A DNA stretch of 64,000 bases from Inia geoffrensis. Lineage: Eukaryota > Chordata > Mammalia > Artiodactyla > Iniidae. The position numbers were made by a program, and so were the translations under genes. The first letter of the stretch is position 1. Every line of letters begins with the position of its first letter. Location: positions 1-64,000 of the forward strand of contig JAZAQT010000083.1 in assembly GCA_036417435.1 (NCBI GenBank), read 5' to 3'. Of the stretch, positions 63,750 to 64,000 are shown in pieces. Below the pieces are notes generated by a model that was not told where the DNA came from, made no database searches, and worked only from the letters and a program-made list of their open reading frames with translations.

Positions 63750-63897
63750 GGTACCTGCAAGGGTAGATCTGTATCCTGGGAGGGGCTTGACCAGGAGAGC
63801 CCAATGAGCTGGGGTGGGGGTGAGGTACCTGCCCAGGTGAGCTCCATATCCTGGAAATTGCCTGACCACGAGAGACAAATTGGCCGCTGGGGACCTG
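63750..63897 (+). repeat. Diverged 74-bp tandem duplication in the flank
   Basis: GGTACCTGC opens both halves, at 63,750 and 63,824. Aligned matches follow: TATCCTGG, CTGACCA/TTGACCA, GAGAG, and CAATGAGCTGGGG/AAATTGGCCGCTGGGG. The halves have diverged by roughly a third, so the duplication is old. The window continues only ~100 bp beyond, so a longer minisatellite cannot be excluded. Confidence 0.65.
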
Positions 63898-64000
63898 GTA
63901 AAGGATGTCAGGACAGTTATGCCACCGAGGGTATACCTCCAGTAGTTCCTAATTCCTACACACTGCTAGTCATTCTACCAACCACCAGGACATGGTGTTC

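Larger units (their letters stand above)
62567..64000. other. GC-richer, apparently single-copy flank without recognisable gene
   Basis: Composition changes sharply from the AT-rich repeats. Open frames of 164 codons (62,605-63,099, minus) and 153 codons (62,648-63,109, plus) overlap each other, and one of 128 codons lies at 63,461-63,847 (minus). None resembles a family I know, and such frames are expected by chance at this GC content. A fair splice-acceptor-like tract (pyrimidines then CCCAG) ends near 63,008, but no exon can be argued from it. I treat the stretch as intergenic or intronic. Confidence 0.6.

Noticed and set aside
62605..63847. Open frames of 164 (minus), 153 (plus) and 128 (minus) codons in the flank
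   Set aside because: Two overlap each other antisense, none resembles a known family, and frames of this size are expected by chance in GC-rich DNA. Low-complexity Ser/Pro-rich content is typical of non-coding translation.
1..64000. Telomeric repeat, ribosomal DNA, histone or other known tandem gene cluster
   Set aside because: No TTAGGG tracts, no rRNA landmarks and no coding repeats were seen anywhere in the window.

Overview
The window is vertebrate heterochromatin. It is a tandem satellite (macrosatellite) array with a monomer of about 1,735 bp that fills positions 1 to about 61,695, followed by its right-hand boundary and about 2.3 kb of non-satellite flank. I count 35 complete monomers (60,731 bp, mean 1,735 bp) plus one partial, strongly diverged terminal monomer. 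I see no convincing protein-coding gene, RNA gene, CRISPR array or prokaryotic feature.

Most of each monomer reads as a decayed LINE-1 3' end in + orientation: the ORF2 C-terminal part, the 3' UTR, and an A-rich end near monomer position 1,125. A 72-bp palindrome (36-bp arms, no spacer) lies inside the ORF2-derived part and is perfect in 20 of 36 monomers. Its ends (TTGGCCAAAAAG...) look like the mariner-type miniature elements of ungulate and whale genomes. The last ~610 bp of the monomer has no origin I recognise. From memory, the common cetacean satellite is about 1.75 kb in most whales (about 1.58 kb in dolphins and relatives) and has been described as L1-derived. The match in length and composition suggests a cetacean outside the dolphin/porpoise/narwhal group. 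This is inference and needs a database match.

Layout: units U1-U22 (1 to ~37 kb) mix two monomer types, a ~1,736-bp 'L' type and a ~1,733-bp 'S' type, arranged in higher-order repeats. These are a trimer of 5,205 bp repeated at 20.8-31.5 kb, a block at 1-2,284 copied 8,673 bp downstream, and a block at ~3.1-7.7 kb copied 29.5 kb downstream. Units U23-U35 (~38-60.7 kb) are a separate 'D' type with their own dimeric repeat (3,471 bp) at ~38.7-45.8 kb. U22, U19 and U31 are mosaics that record unequal crossing-over or gene conversion. U36 is the least homogenised and keeps several L1-like bases that the other monomers have lost.

At about 61,690 the satellite stops and a second, independent L1 3' fragment begins in the same orientation (to ~62,442). 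A ~106-bp stretch, an AATAAA and an A18 tail follow. From 62,567 to the end is GC-richer, apparently single-copy DNA with no recognisable gene, one diverged 74-bp tandem duplication and a pair of opposed CCAAT motifs.
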